DNA of 64,000 nt from positions 16,153,465-16,217,464 of the forward strand of contig JASJYW010000026.1 in NCBI GenBank assembly GCA_030386875.1, written 5' to 3'. Source of the DNA: Morinoia aosen. Taxonomy: Eukaryota > Arthropoda > Malacostraca > Amphipoda > Talitridae. The notes beneath the pieces are model-generated. The model was not told where the DNA came from. It worked only from the letters and a program-made list of their open reading frames with translations, and searched no databases. The position numbers and the translations under genes are program-made. The number at the start of each line of letters is the position of its first letter. Position 1 is the stretch's first letter. Of the stretch, positions 44,188 to 55,663 are shown piece after piece.

Positions 44188-47100
44188 TTGAACCATTACA
44201 TGAGAGGTAGAGTTCAACAATTGAACCATTACATGAAAAGTAGAGTTCAACAATTGAACCCTTACATCAAAAGTAGAGTTCAACAATTGGACCATTACAT
44301 GAAAAGTAGAGTTCAACAATTGAACCATTACATGAAAAGTAGAGTACAACAATTGAACCATTACATCAAAAGTAGAGTACAACAATTGAACCATTACATC
44401 AAAAGTAGAGTTCAACAATTGAACCCTTACATGAAAAGTAGAGTACAACAATTGAACCATTACATGAAAAGTAGAGTTCAACAATTGAACCATTACATGA
44501 AAAGTAGAGTACAACAATTGAACCATTACATCAAAAGTAGAGTACAACAATTGAACCATTACATCAAAAGTAGAGTACAACAATTGAACCATTACATCAA
44601 AAGTAGAGTTCAACAATTGGACCATTACATCAAAAGTAGAGTACAACAATTGAACCATTACATGAAAAGTAGAGTACAACAATTGAACCATTACATCAAA
44701 AGTAGAGTACAACAATTGAACCATTACATCAAAAGTAGAGTACAACAATTGAACCATTACATCAAAAGTAGAGTACAACAATTGAACCATTACATCAAAA
44801 GTAGAGTTCAACAATTGGACCATTACATCAAAAGTAGAGTACAACAATTGAACCATTACATCAAAAGTAGAGTTCAACAATTGAACCATTACATCAAAAG
44901 TAGAGTTCAACAATTGAACCATTACATCAAAAGTAGAGTTCAACAATTGAACCATAACATCAAAAGTAGAGTTCAACAATTGAACCCTTACATGAAAAGT
45001 AGAGTTCAACAATTGAACCCTTACATCAAAAGTAGAGTTCAACAATTGGACCATTACATGAAAAGTAGAGTTCAACAATTGAACCATTACATGAAAAGTA
45101 GAGTACAACAATTGAACCATTACATGAAAAGTAGAGTTCAACAATTGGACCATTACATCAAAAGTAGAGTTCAACAATTGGACCATTACATGAAAAGTAG
45201 AGTTCAACAATTGGACCATTACATGAAAAGTAGAGTTCAACAATTGGACCATTACATCAAAAGTAGAGTTCAACAATTGAACCCTTACATGAAAAGTAGA
45301 GTTCAACAATTGGACCATTACATGAAAAGTAGAGTTCAACAATTGAACCATTACATAAGGAGTAGAGTTCAACAATTGAACCATTACATGAAAAGTAGAG
45401 TTCAACAATTGAACCATTACATGAAAAGTAGAGTTCAACAATTGAACCCTTACATGAAAAGTAGAGTTCAACAATTGGACCATTACATGAAAAGTAGAGT
45501 TCAACAATTGAACCATTACATGAAAAGTAGAGTACAACAATTGAACCATTACATGAAAAGTAGAGTTCAACAATTGGACCATTACATCAAAAGTAGAGTT
45601 CAACAATTGGACCATTACATGAAAAGTAGAGTTCAACAATTGGACCATTACATGAAAAGTAGAGTTCAACAATTGGACCATTACATCAAAAGTAGAGTTC
45701 AACAATTGAACCCTTACATGAAAAGTAGAGTTCAACAATTGGACCATTACATGAAAAGTAGAGTTCAACAATTGAACCATTACATGAAAAGTAGAGTTCA
45801 ACAATTTAACCATTACATAAGGAGTAGAGTTCAACAATTGAACCATTACATGAAAAGTAGAGTTCAACAATTGAACCATTACATGAAAAGTAGAGTTCAA
45901 CAATTGGACCATTACATGAAAAGTAGAGTTCAACAATTGAACCATTACATGAAAAGTAGAGTTCAACAATTGGACCATTACATCAAAAGTAGAGTTCAAC
46001 AATTGGACCATTACATGAAAAGTAGAGTTCAACAATTGGACCATTACATGAAAAGTAGAGTTCAACAATTGAACCATTACATCAAAAGTAGAGTTCAACA
46101 ATTGGACCATTACATGAAAAGTAGAGTTCAACAATTGGACCATTACATCAAAAGTAGAGTTCAACAATTGAACCCTTACATGAAAAGTAGAGTTCAACAA
46201 TTGGACCATTACATGAAAAGTAGAGTTCAACAATTGAACCATTACATGAAAAGTAGAGTTCAACAATTTAACCATTACATAAGGAGTAGAGTTCAACAAT
46301 TGAACCATTACATGAAAAGTAGAGTTCAACAATTGAACCATTACATGAAAAGTAGAGTTCAACAATTGGACCATTACATGAAAAGTAGAGTTCAACAATT
46401 GAACCATTACATGAAAAGTAGAGTTCAACAATTGGACCATTACATCAAAAGTAGAGTTCAACAATTGGACCATTACATGAAAAGTAGAGTTCAACAATTG
46501 GACCATTACATGAAAAGTAGAGTTCAACAATTGAACCATTACATCAAAAGTAGAGTTCAACAATTGGACCATTACATGAAAAGTAGAGTTCAACAATTGG
46601 ACCATTACATGAAAAGTAGAGTTCAACAATTGAACCATTACATGAAAAGTAGAGTACAACAATTGAACCATTACATCAAAAGTAGAGTTCAACAATTGGA
46701 CCATTACATCAAAAGTAGAGTTCAACAATTGGACCATTACATGAAAAGTAGAGTTCAACAATTGAACCATTACATCAAAAGTAGAGTTCAACAATTGGAC
46801 CATTACATGAAAAGTAGAGTTCAACAATTGGACCATTACATGAAAAGTAGAGTTCAACAATTGAACCATTACATGAAAAGTAGAGTTCAACAATTGAACC
46901 ATTACATCAAAAGTAGAGTTCAACAATTGGACCATTACATCAAAAGTAGAGTTCAACAATTGGACCATTACATGAAAAGTAGAGTTCAACAATTGAACCA
47001 TTACATGAAAAGTAGAGTTCAACAATTGGACCATTACATGAAAAGTAGAGTTCAACAATTGGACCATTACATGAAAAGTAGAGTTCAACAATTGAACCCT

Positions 47101-49893
47101 TACATCAAAAGTAGAGTTCAACAATTGGACCATTACATGAAAAGTAGAGTTCAACAATTGAACCCTTACATCAAAAGTAGAGTTCAACAATTGAACCCTT
47201 ACATCAAAAGTAGAGTTCAACAATTGAACCCTTACATGAAAAGTAGAGTTCAACAATTGGACCATTACATGAAAAGTAGAGTTCAACAATTGAACCCTTA
47301 CATGAAAAGTAGAGTTCAACAATTGGACCATTACATGAAAAGTAGAGTTCAACAATTGAACCATTACATCAAAAGTAGAGTTCAACAATTGGACCATTAC
47401 ATCAAAAGTAGAGTTCAACAATTGAACCATTACATGAAAAGTAGAGTTCAACAATTGGACCATTACATCAAAAGTAGAGTTCAACAATTGAACCCTTACA
47501 TCAAAAGTAGAGTTCAACAATTGGACCATTACATGAAAAGTAGAGTTCAACAATTGAACCCTTACATCAAAAGTAGAGTTCAACAATTGAACCCTTACAT
47601 CAAAAGTAGAGTTCAACAATTGAACCCTTACATGAAAAGTAGAGTTCAACAATTGGACCATTACATGAAAAGTAGAGTTCAACAATTGAACCCTTACATG
47701 AAAAGTAGAGTTCAACAATTGGACCATTACATGAAAAGTAGAGTTCAACAATTGAACCATTACATCAAAAGTAGAGTTCAACAATTGGACCATTACATCA
47801 AAAGTAGAGTTCAACAATTGAACCATTACATGAAAAGTAGAGTTCAACAATTGGACCATTACATGAAAAGTAGAGTTCAACAATTGAACCATTACATGAA
47901 AAGTAGAGTTCAACAATTGGACCATTACATGAAAAGTAGAGTTCAACAATTGAACCATTACATGAAAAGTAGAGTTCAACAATTGAACCATTACATCAAA
48001 AGTAGAGTTCAACAATTGGACCATTACATGAAAAGTAGAGTTCAACAATTGAACCATTACATGAAAAGTAGAGTTCAACAATTGAACCATTACATCAAAA
48101 GTAGAGTTCAACAATTGGACCATTACATGAAAAGTAGAGTTCAACAATTGAACCATTACATGAAAAGTAGAGTTCAACAATTGAACCATTACATCAAAAG
48201 TAGAGTTCAACAATTGGACCATTACATCAAAAGTAGAGTTCAACAATTGAACCCTTACATGAAAAGTAGAGTTCAACAATTGGACCATTACATGAAAAGT
48301 AGAGTTCAACAATTGAACCATTACATGAAAAGTAGAGTTCAACAATTGAACCCTTACATCAAAAGTAGAGTTCAACAATTGGACCATTACATGAAAAGTA
48401 GAGTTCAACAATTGAACCATTACATGAAAAGTAGAGTTCAACAATTGAACCCTTACATCAAAAGTAGAGTTCAACAATTGAACCATTACATCAAAAGTAG
48501 AGTTCAACAATTGGACCATTACATGAAAAGTAGAGTTCAACAATTGAACCATTACATGAAAAGTAGAGTTCAACAATTGAACCCTTACATGAAAAGTAGA
48601 GTTCAACAATTGGACCATTACATCAAAAGTAGAGTTCAACAATTGGACCATTACATCAAAAGTAGAGTTCAACAATTGGACCATTACATCAAAAGTAGAG
48701 TTCAACAATTGGACCATTACATGAAAAGTAGAGTTCAACAATTGAACCATTACATCAAAAGTAGAGTTCAACAATTGGACCATTACATCAAAAGTAGAGT
48801 TCAACAATTGGACCATTACATCAAAAGTAGAGTTCAACAATTGGACCATTACATCAAAAGTAGAGTTCAACAATTGGACCATTACATCAAAAGTAGAGTT
48901 CAACAATTGGACCATTACATCAAAAGTAGAGTTCAACAATTGGACCATTACATCAAAAGTAGAGTTCAACAATTGGACCATTACATCAAAAGTAGAGTTC
49001 AACAATTGGACCATTACATCAAAAGTAGAGTTCAACAATTGGACCATTACATCAAAAGTAGAGTTCAACAATTGGACCATTACATCAAAAGTAGAGTTCA
49101 ACAATTGGACCATTACATCAAAAGTAGAGTTCAACAATTGGACCATTACATCAAAAGTAGAGTTCAACAATTGAACCATTACATCAAAAGTAGAGTTCAA
49201 CAATTGGACCATTACATCAAAAGTAGAGTTCAACAATTGGACCATTACATCAAAAGTAGAGTTCAACAATTGAACCCTTACATCAAAAGTAGAGTTCAAC
49301 AATTGGACCATTACATCAAAAGTAGAGTTCAACAATTGAACCATTACATCAAAAGTAGAGTTCAACAATTGGACCATTACATCAAAAGTAGAGTTCAACA
49401 ATTGGACCATTACATCAAAAGTAGAGTTCAACAATTGGACCATTACATGAAAAGTAGAGTTCAACAATTGAACCATTACATCAAAAGTAGAGTTCAACAA
49501 TTGGACCATTACATCAAAAGTAGAGTTCAACAATTGGACCATTACATCAAAAGTAGAGTTCAACAATTGGACCATTACATCAAAAGTAGAGTTCAACAAT
49601 TGGACCATTACATCAAAAGTAGAGTTCAACAATTGGACCATTACATCAAAAGTAGAGTTCAACAATTGGACCATTACATCAAAAGTAGAGTTCAACAATT
49701 GGACCATTACATCAAAAGTAGAGTTCAACAATTGGACCATTACATCAAAAGTAGAGTTCAACAATTGGACCATTACATCAAAAGTAGAGTTCAACAATTG
49801 GACCATTACATCAAAAGTAGAGTTCAACAATTGGACCATTACATCAAAAGTAGAGTTCAACAATTGGACCATTACATCAAAAGTAGAGTTTAG
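44188..49893 (-). repeat. 33-bp satellite array, copy III
   Basis: About 173 units without a single length change. Variants: GTTCAAC or GTACAAC, GAACCATT or GAACCCTT or GGACCATT, and ATGAAAAG or ATCAAAAG. GTACAAC is concentrated at 44340-44840. A 462-bp (14-unit) higher-order repeat is tagged by ATAAGGAGTAG at 45355, 45817 and 46279. From about 48600 to the end nearly all units are the single GGACC/ATCAAAAG type. One frame on each strand stays open for about 1,900 codons. Confidence 0.96.
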
Positions 49894-50003
49894 CCATTTT
49901 TGTTCGTTGTTCTTGCGTGTAGCGCACCATTTTTAAGATAAATTGTAAAGATTCATTACCGCAATATACACTGGGTATCTGTACACACTATACGACATGT
50001 ATA

Positions 50004-50111
50004 TAAACTTTAAGAGTTCTTCTATAGTTTGCAATTATCCCCATCGTTATACCTTTCATAGTTTATTTATTATTAATTTTTTAAAAGGGTGCGTTACTTG
50101 TGCGCCACCCT
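50004..50111 (-). repeat. Right terminal inverted repeat, copy III
   Basis: Runs from TAAACTTTAAGAG to GTGCGCCACCCT and is the inverted partner of 43767-43873. Confidence 0.82.
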
Positions 50112-50755
50112 TTGTATACTCACATATATAGCTACATATACACATAATTACATATACGTATGTACTCAGATACATATATAAACATACATATCTGTATATA
50201 TGTATATATACATATACAATTATACATAGGGTGCTTTAGAGGAATGAATACCCTATATACCGATATATATTTGTTGTGAAAAATTATGTATTTTCTAACA
50301 TTGATTTCAAGAGTTATTGGAAAGCTCAAATATAACTTATTTAATTTTAAAAACCTAATAAAGTTTTCCTTATATAATAATATAACTAATGTTCCATATA
50401 GCACTTAAGTCTTATACTTACCTAGCTAATTATATTATTATATACATATCAGAAATATGTCATAGAGCATTTCTACAATTATAATAAATTGCTAATTATT
50501 TAATTACCAGTATAACTAATGTTCGATATTTTTCTGCCTAAATCCCTGAAGTAATTTAAAGATCTAGTTCCTATGTAACTCGTCAACTGCACCTATTTCT
50601 AAATAATACAGTATAATATTCTATATCTTTTCCTATGCATAAACATACATATATTCTCATGCCTAACTCTATGACATCGAAGTAATGAACAGATACACAA
50701 TTTTGGATTTTTTTAAATAGTTTTAAGGAATCATGAAATTTGTATGATTAAAACA
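50112..50755. other. AT-rich spacer, macro-copy 2
   Basis: No gene seen. Counterpart of 21105-21750. Near-identity holds to about 50505 and then falls. Confidence 0.75.
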
Positions 50756-51405
50756 GTTCAACCCCTCCACCCCTCCCTGACCCCTCCCTGACCCCTCAAC
50801 CCCTCCCTGACCCCTCCTTTGCCCCTCCACCCCACTCTGACCCCTCCACCCCTCCCTGACCCTTCCTTTGCCCCTCCACCCTTCCCTGACCCCTCCTTGC
50901 CCCTCCACCCCTCCTTGACCCCTCCTTTGCTCCTCCACCTCTCCCTGACCCCTCCTTTGCCCCTCCACCCCTCCCTGACCCCTCCTTTGCCCCTCCACCC
51001 CTCCCTGACCCCTCCTCTGCTCCTCCACCTCTCCCTAACCCCTCCTTTGCCCCTCCACCTCCCCCTGACCCCTCCTCTGCTCCTCCACCTCTCCCTAACC
51101 CCTCCTTTGCCCCTCCACCTCCCCCTGACCCCTCCTCTGCTCCTCCACCTCTCCCTAACCCCTCCTTTGCCCCTCCACCTCCCCCTGATCCCTCCTCTGC
51201 TCCTCCAACTCTCCCTAACCCCTCCTTTGCCCCTCCACCTCCCCCTGACCCCTCCTCTGCTCCTCCACCTCTCCCTAACCCCTCCTTTGCCCCTCCACCT
51301 CCCCCTGACCCCTCCTCTGCTCCTCCACCTCTTCCTAACCCCTCCTTTGCCCCTCCACCTCCCCCTGACCCCTACTTTACCCCTCCACCCCTCCCTAGCC
51401 CCTCA
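50756..51405 (-). repeat. Pyrimidine minisatellite with a 60-bp higher-order unit, macro-copy 2
   Basis: Positions 51001-51360 are six consecutive 60-bp units, each with CTGACCCCTCCTCTGCTCCT and CCTAACCCCTCCTTTGCCCC, differing by a few bases. The first 245 bp are less ordered. Macro-copy 1 (21751-22590) shares the basic unit but not this 60-bp structure. Confidence 0.93.
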
Positions 51406-51460
51406 CGAGGGTCAAATGACCAAGAAACCGACGGTTTCTTGCCTTCATTAAATGGTCTGC

Positions 51461-51598
51461 TTGTGGTGATGTGGTGTGGTGGTGTGGTGGTGTGGTGGTG
51501 TGGTGGTGTGGTGGTGTGGTGGTGTGGTGGTGTGGTGGTGTGGTGGTGTGGTGGTGTGGTGGTGTGGTGGTGTGGTGGTGTGGTGGTGTGGTGGTGTC
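51461..51598 (+). repeat. (GTGGTGTG)n microsatellite, macro-copy 2
   Basis: Uninterrupted octamer repeat following the same CCTTCATTAAATGGTCTGC flank as 22628-22646. Confidence 0.95.
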
Positions 51599-52397
51599 GT
51601 AATATAGGGTAAAATTACCCTATTTATTTAACCTTTAAGTAATAAACTGAAATATTAATCGTAACTAAAAAAATTATCACATGACCTATGTGAGATTACC
51701 TGCACTCGTCTCTTCCACTATATTTTAAATATCTGTACCGTTTTGTGTTAGGATAGGTTGCAATAAGTTTTGTTAAATATAAAGAGGTGACAATTGCAAA
51801 TTTGTTTCAATTAATATATATAAAATATAAAATATAAATTAACAGTTAGTTTTCTGTTTTCAAGTGTCTATTGCGTTTGGTGACAGCGATGACAATTAAT
51901 ATAGTACCTTATCATCATAATAATATAAAATATCATTTGTTCATTTGTAATTATTCTTCAGGGGACCTCACATCTGTCTTTAGCAAAAAAACATATTTAC
52001 CTCGGTCAATGATTACTAAAATTTTCACAAAAACCGCCTCCGTTCTGCCGATTCTCCCAAAAACATTAGCGATAGATTCACCTTGCTTAATGGGGGTTTC
52101 TTTTTTTTTAATTTCTAATATACAAATCATTAGTTGCATTTATATATGTTATAGAATGTGTTGATAATTGTGCTTTTAAAATAAAGAAACCTTAATTTGT
52201 TTAGATTATATATCCGTAGTCCGGATAAATAATTGAAATCAATAAAAGTTGAAAAAAATATGTAAAAGACATAATAATTCTCCCTTTTATAATTACTCGT
52301 AACTTCGCTAAATAATTCAGTTAAATATCGACTGTATAGTTAGAACATAAAATTATCAATGTATAATTAATAAATAATTATTATCATATAAGATATT
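51599..52397. other. AT-rich spacer, diverged counterpart of 22895-23700
   Basis: No gene seen. Alignable anchors include TATGTTATAGAATGTGTTGA (52146) and GGTTTCTTTT (near 52097). Confidence 0.7.
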
Positions 52398-52745
52398 TTA
52401 GCCTCCCTTTACAACGATAAAGATGTTCCAAGAGAGGAAAGAGGAAGGCACCATTTAGTATGGAGTTGAGGGAACGCGGAACCTATGCACAAGGTGCGCC
52501 CAAACAGTAAGCTAAGAAAGAAGTTCATGAAACAAGAAAAAAGTAGAAGAAGAAAGTAGCAGGTGCTGAAAAACCGGACAGCAGTCAACCGAAAAAAGAT
52601 GGTCCTTAACATAACAAAAACATTTTATTAAAACAAAAAGAAGGCCTACCTAACTCTCAGCTCGGGACCTCACGTAGTCCCCCTGGGAGCGCTAATTCCC
52701 ATAGTTACAATAGTTGTATCCCCCTGAGGGGTTATAATTAGTAAA
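52398..52745. other. ~350-bp segment absent from macro-copy 1 (unidentified insertion)
   Basis: Sequence from TTAGCCTCCC to GGGGTTATAATTAG has no counterpart between the flanks matched at about 23700. It is more GC-rich than its surroundings and ends near CCCCCTGAGGGG, a small palindrome. No terminal repeats, poly-A tail or target duplication is clear, and no protein was recognised. A SINE-like or other short mobile element is possible. Confidence 0.45.
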
Positions 52746-53169
52746 TATGTATTTATAATTTATACATATAGATATACCTTGAAAAAATTAAAGACAGTTG
52801 AAAAAACAAGAAAAAGCCAGTACTCACTTCCTACATTTCAGTCCCGAGGGCAGTTGTGGCTGGCTTCCTATTCCCATCGGGAAGATACACCGAGCTTAAT
52901 TCTTCTTTCAAAGCGCCACAATTTTCTTTTAGCGGTAAACTCGTCAGCAGTGGCAACACCACATTTGTTTAGCGGGAATTCCACTAGATTTGTAAACGCT
53001 CGTTCAATGACTTTGCAGAATGCCCATCGAAATTCAAACCAAACGCCGGAAAGTACTTAGCGGGAAACCCTCTAGAATACAAACCCCTCAAAGGAAACAT
53101 TTAGCGGAAAACCCACTAACTGTCGAATCCCCTGAACCAAAACACTTATCTAGAAAACCACTAGAATTC
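52746..53169. other. Spacer leading into the 46-bp array
   Basis: No gene seen. From 52870 it aligns well to 23820-24110, with eroded TAGCGGGAAACCC units. Confidence 0.7.
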
Positions 53170-54000
53170 GAAACCCCCTAAACCAAACCATTCAGCGCAA
53201 AACCCGCTAGATTTCCAAACCACCAAAACCAAACCATTCAGCGCAAAACCCGCTAGATTTCCAAACCACCAAAACCTAACCATTCAGCGCAAAACCCGCT
53301 AGATTTCCAAACCACCAAAACCAAACCATTCAGCGCAAAACCCGCTAGATTTCCAAACCACCAAAACCTAACCATTCAGCGCAAAACCCGCTAGATTTCC
53401 AAACCACCAAAACCAAACCATTCAGCGCAAAACCCGCTAGATTTCCAAACCACCAAAACCTAACCATTCAGCGCAAAACCCGCTAGATTTCCAAACCACC
53501 AAAACCTAACCATTCAACGCAAAACCCGCTAGATTTCCAAACCACCAAAACCAAACCATTCAACGCAAAACTCGCTAGATTTCCAAACCACCAAAACCTA
53601 ACCATTCAGCGCAAAACCCGCTAGATTTCCAAACCACCAAAACCTAACCATTCAGCGCAAAACCCGCTAGATTTCCAAACCACCAAAACCTAACCATTCA
53701 GCGCAAAACCCGCTAGATTTCCAAACCACCAAAACCTAACCATTCAGCGCAAAACCCGCTAGATTTCCAAACCACCAAAACCAAACCATTCAGCGCAAAA
53801 CCCGCTAGATTTCCAAACCACCAAAACCTAACCATTCAACGCAAAACCCGCTAGATTTCCAAACCACCAAAACCAAACCATTCAGCGCAAAACCCGCTAG
53901 ATTTCCAAACCACCAAAACCTAACCATTCAGCGCAAAACCCGCTAGATTTTCAAACCACCAAAACCTAACCATTCAACGCAAAACCCGCTAGATTTCCAG
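53170..54000 (+). repeat. 46-bp tandem repeat (CATTCAGCGCAAAACCCGCTAG), expanded state
   Basis: About eighteen units at 46-bp spacing (for example 53234 and 53280), each with CAGCGCAAAACCCGCTAG, then ATTTCCAAACCACCAAAACC, then TAAC or AAAC. CAACGC and CAGCGC variants alternate irregularly. Macro-copy 1 has a single unit at this point. Confidence 0.95.
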
Positions 54001-54897
54001 ACCCCAAAAACAAAACATTTAGCAAAAAAGCCGCTAGAAAGCCGCTAGATTTCGAGTTGGACCAGACACTCGATCTTTTTATGCAGTTGCCCAAAACTGC
54101 CTGCGTTTTTAAAGGAGGAATAGAGGGGGCAGGGGCAGAGGGGGGGGGGGTGGGGGTAATACCCCCTGCCCCCCTCTGTACTTGGGTCATAAACATGTCC
54201 CAGGGGGCAGGGGCCCACTGCTTGTCCCATTTAAAAACTGCCCCGGGGGTCAATTAGAATAAAAGGACTTGAAATTACGACTTGGACAGGCTGTGATTGG
54301 GGGAAAGGGGGTATGGGGGGGGAGAGGGTAAGGGGGTAAGGGGTATGGGGGGGGAGGGGAGCGTACTGAGGGGGAACGAAGCGCGTAAGGCTTTGTATGA
54401 CATATATGACTTCTGTAGCATTGCGTTACAACCATAACGGGACAATATAGGTACATATTCTGCACAAGTACGGGGTATGGATGTGAAAACAGTACATTAC
54501 TGTATACACTATATATTACTGTATATATTCACTGCAAGGCCAAGTATACGTACATTATTATTATGTTGGATTCACGAGCACTTCACAATTACTTTCTACA
54601 TATACATTTATGTTATTAGTATTAATACATTGTATGTACAATATCTGCATCACGTAGTATGTATATGCAGTATATATATACTGTATATACACATGCACGT
54701 TTATTGCTCCGTTTTGCGCACAAAGAAAGTATGTTTATACAAACATATGTGCACATTTTCCGACTATTTTTTGAGAGTTTGTACATTATACGGATACCAC
54801 CAGTAACTATGCACGGTAATACTTGCATATTTACGTACACAGAGCATCCATTTAATCTCGAGTATATAATACAGCGTGTATAGGAGAATCTAGATTG
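54001..54897. other. Low-copy spacer, macro-copy 2
   Basis: No gene seen. Near-identical to 24180-25064, with a slightly different G run at 54138-54150. Confidence 0.75.
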
Positions 54898-54998
54898 CCA
54901 CTCGGAAATTTCCCCTGCCTTCGCTTGGATTCGAACCCTCGACTCTCACACCCAATAACCGTACACGCGCCTCTGACCACTCGGTCACCACGGCGCTC
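54898..54998 (-). pseudogene. tRNA-like sequence with Pol III boxes, macro-copy 2
   Basis: Identical to 25065-25165 as read; box B at 54927-54937 on the minus strand. Same reservations: incomplete acceptor and T-stem pairing, no anticodon arm. Confidence 0.6.
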
Positions 54999-55663
54999 TT
55001 TCATGATGAATTTCTGTAGTATATTAACTAACTGTATATTTATAACCATAAATGTTAAAAGAATATTAGTATACAGCAGAATTACCACAATACAGTATAT
55101 AAGAATATTAGTTGACTGCAACCCTAAATTTTAATAAATTAATTTTATAAAAATATTTGTCGACTGCAGATTTACAGTGATAAGTAATGCACAACAAGAC
55201 AAATAGGTATGAAACTTTAACATTAATTTCTAATTAGGATCTAAGGAATGTCATTTAACGCACATTAATGAGCTGTAATTTCGTCAGCAAATGTACTTAA
55301 TTGCGGCGTTGTCACACGTGTTAGATTTCAGTGTTGCCATACGTAATGTGTCATTAAACAGCTGTGACACATGCACAATAGTGCAGCGTTGCCAAACGTG
55401 TTGCTGAGGTGCCAAGCGTAACACGTCGAGACGTGTCAGGTCTTGTCATGCAAGCTGTGATTGGATCAGACGTGCGGAGTGCTGCTGGTGTGCCACATCT
55501 GCGGGCGGCGGGCGACGTTGCCACGTCTACTCGGAAGACAAATAATAAAGAGCTGTTGTGACTACATATTAGAAGAAAATGGCAAGATCGAATATATTAA
55601 TTTTTTATATGTTAATGCACATGCACACAGTATTTTATGCGCATGCTGCATATATCAGTATTT
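54999..55663. other. Low-copy spacer, macro-copy 2
   Basis: No gene seen. Differs from 25166-25831 by a few substitutions and a 4-bp deletion near 55257. Confidence 0.75.

Larger units (their letters stand above)
43767..50111 (-). mobile_element. TIR element with 33-bp satellite, copy III (both ends, uninterrupted)
   Basis: About 6.35 kb. The left TIR is 43767-43873 and the right TIR 50004-50111. Paired landmarks are AGGGCGGCGCATAAGTAGCG with the complement of TTACTTGTGCGCCACCCT, TTAATAATAAATAAACTATG, GGTATA(G/A)CGATG, and CTCTTAAAGTTTA. Inside are a minus-strand transposase remnant (43874-44187), a 5.7-kb 33-bp array and a subterminal unique stretch (49894-50003). About 90% of the element is satellite. 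The architecture suggests a non-autonomous Tc1/mariner-like derivative. The family was not identified, and no clean target duplication was read. Confidence 0.82.

Noticed and set aside
52409..52612. Small hydrophobic protein on the minus strand
   Set aside because: 67 codons in a segment without other gene signals; no recognised family and no counterpart in the other macro-copy.
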